A DNA stretch of 6,064 nucleotides, from contig JAGGZG010000324.1 of NCBI GenBank assembly GCA_021162125.1, forward strand, positions 1 to 6,064. The letters run 5' to 3'. The notes beneath the pieces are model-generated. The model saw only the letters and a program-made list of their open reading frames with translations, did no database searches and was not told the DNA's origin. Shown here piece after piece: positions 5,767-6,064 of this stretch (its first letter is position 1; each line of letters opens with the position of its first letter). The DNA is from Anaerolineae bacterium. Its GTDB lineage: Bacteria; Chloroflexota; Anaerolineae; JACIWR01. The position numbers were made by a program, and so were the translations under genes.

Positions 5767-5892
5767 CGATTGAAATCGCCTCCAGAGAGCTTGCAGCCGA
5801 GCGCCCACCTGCGTGGACGCGCCTGTCCACGCAGGTGGACAGCCAGCTTTAGCTCCTCAGGCGCGGTTTCAACCACTGGCCTGAGTAGTAAC
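5767..5892. repeat. Palindrome-rich intergenic repeat, copy 2 (complete)
   Basis: This is the second, direct copy of the 1-126 repeat, about 95 percent identical. It includes a left hairpin GCGAT-TGAA-ATCGC (5766-5779), a central inverted repeat (5803-5818 with 5825-5840, one mismatch) and a right hairpin region (5863-5876). The left and right hairpin sequences are reverse complements of each other with a few mismatches, like terminal inverted repeats. Similarity continues 16 bases past the right hairpin to GTAGTAAC. The left end abuts the IS110 fragment and supplies or adjoins the stop codon that closes that frame. The identity stops exactly where unique sequence starts on the right (ATTTTACT here, CTACAATC after copy 1). 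Confidence 0.9.
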
Positions 5893-5901
5893 ATTTTACT
5901 A

Positions 5902-5975
5902 CGTCCTTCGCGGATTCGTGGGGCTATCGCCGGAAGGCCTGGACGTAAACGTCCAGGCTAAGAGGACGAAGGGCG
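5902..5975. repeat. Compound palindromic element with a perfect 10-bp inner stem
   Basis: The core GCCTGGACGT (5937-5946) and ACGTCCAGGC (5949-5958) are exact reverse complements around AA. Outer arms CGTCCTTCG (5902-5910) and CGAAGGGCG (5967-5975) pair with one G-T. The whole stretch can therefore fold as a long stem carrying an inner hairpin. It lies between repeat copy 2 and the promoter of the last gene and has no coding capacity. It looks like another REP-type intergenic element, distinct in sequence from the 126-base repeat. Confidence 0.7.
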
Positions 5976-5985
5976 CTAATGAATT

Positions 5986-6014
5986 TTAACAAATTAGTTC
6001 AGATATAGTATAAT
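5986..6014 (+). promoter_or_regulatory. Near-consensus sigma-70 promoter
   Basis: The -35 hexamer TTAACA (5986-5991) has one mismatch to TTGACA, the spacer is exactly 17 bases, and the -10 hexamer TATAAT (6009-6014) is perfect. Transcription would start near 6021, giving a leader of roughly 28 bases before the ATG at 6049. This is the clearest promoter in the window. It drives the partial gene at the right edge. Confidence 0.8.
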
Positions 6015-6034
6015 CAGGGGGAAGCTCTCTAGAC

Positions 6035-6041
6035 GGAGGTG
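6035..6041 (+). promoter_or_regulatory. Ribosome binding site of the right-edge gene
   Basis: GGAGGTG is a near-perfect Shine-Dalgarno sequence. Counting from GGAGGT, it is 8 bases from ATG 6049 but only 2 bases from the in-frame ATG at 6043, so 6049 is the preferred start. Confidence 0.75.
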
Positions 6042-6048
6042 TATGACC

Positions 6049-6064
6049 ATGCCAAAACGATATC
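6049..6064 (+). CDS. Partial gene, N-terminus only (product unknown)
   Basis: Only the first five codons (MPKRY) lie inside the window; an alternative in-frame start at 6043 would add MT. The strong promoter and ribosome binding site directly upstream make a real gene likely. The product cannot be identified from so few residues. Confidence 0.65.

Noticed and set aside
5454..5830. Other open frames overlapping the IS110/PIN remnant on both strands
   Set aside because: They are out of frame with the IS110 and PIN similarities, and their translations are low-complexity shadows.
1..5892. CRISPR array suggested by the two copies and GTTTCAA-like sequence
   Set aside because: Only two copies are present, 5.7 kb apart, each 126 bases long with internal palindromes. 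There are no regular short repeats, spacers or cas genes.
5767..5892. Bridge RNA of an IS110 element
   Set aside because: Its position beside the IS110 fragment is suggestive, but copy 1 of the same sequence sits in front of gyrA with no IS110 visible, so a free-standing repeat fits better.
5770..5961. Plus-strand ORF crossing repeat copy 2
   Set aside because: It is built from palindromic repeat sequence and has neither a ribosome binding site nor a recognisable product.
1..6064. tRNA or rRNA genes
   Set aside because: No cloverleaf with a GTTCRANNC-type T-loop and no rRNA core sequence was noticed in the intergenic parts.

Overview
The window looks like chromosomal DNA from a moderately GC-rich bacterium. 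The six-bladed GyrA, the stand-alone lipoprotein substrate-binding protein and the many short intergenic palindromes would suit a member of the Chloroflexota (for example Anaerolineae). That placement is inference from general resemblance and was not checked by any search.

Layout from left to right: (1) a 126-base palindrome-rich repeat at the left edge (1-126). (2) A short leader with a possible 20- or 26-codon upstream ORF (153-233). (3) A full-length type II topoisomerase A subunit, gyrA-like (239-2677). (4) One base after its stop, a 455-residue COG2865-type regulator with AlbA_2, GHKL-like ATPase and winged-helix regions (2679-4046). (5) A tandem pair of 15-base palindromes (4053-4085) directly before the ribosome binding site of (6) a branched-chain-amino-acid-type substrate-binding lipoprotein (4102-5235). 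(7) A non-coding stretch with another pair of 15-base palindromes and a long AT-rich hairpin (5257-5334). (8) On the minus strand, a broken chimeric reading frame joining the N-terminal part of an IS110-type transposase to the C-terminal end of a PIN-domain protein (5346-5762). (9) A second copy of the 126-base repeat (5767-5892), which cuts off the 5' end of the IS110 frame. (10) A further palindromic element (5902-5975). (11) A near-consensus sigma-70 promoter (5986-6014) driving a gene of which only the first codons are in the window.

The topoisomerase and regulator genes are packed as an operon and are probably translationally coupled. The lipoprotein gene follows on the same strand after a strong hairpin and may be read through or separately controlled; no permease or ATPase partner is visible. 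The right-hand 0.8 kb is a mosaic of mobile-element debris and palindromic repeats. The most notable points are a GyrA that lacks most of the canonical GyrA-box, an IS110/PIN junction at a shared Val-Asp-Ala stretch, and several families of nested or tandem palindromes. I found no convincing new multi-gene system.
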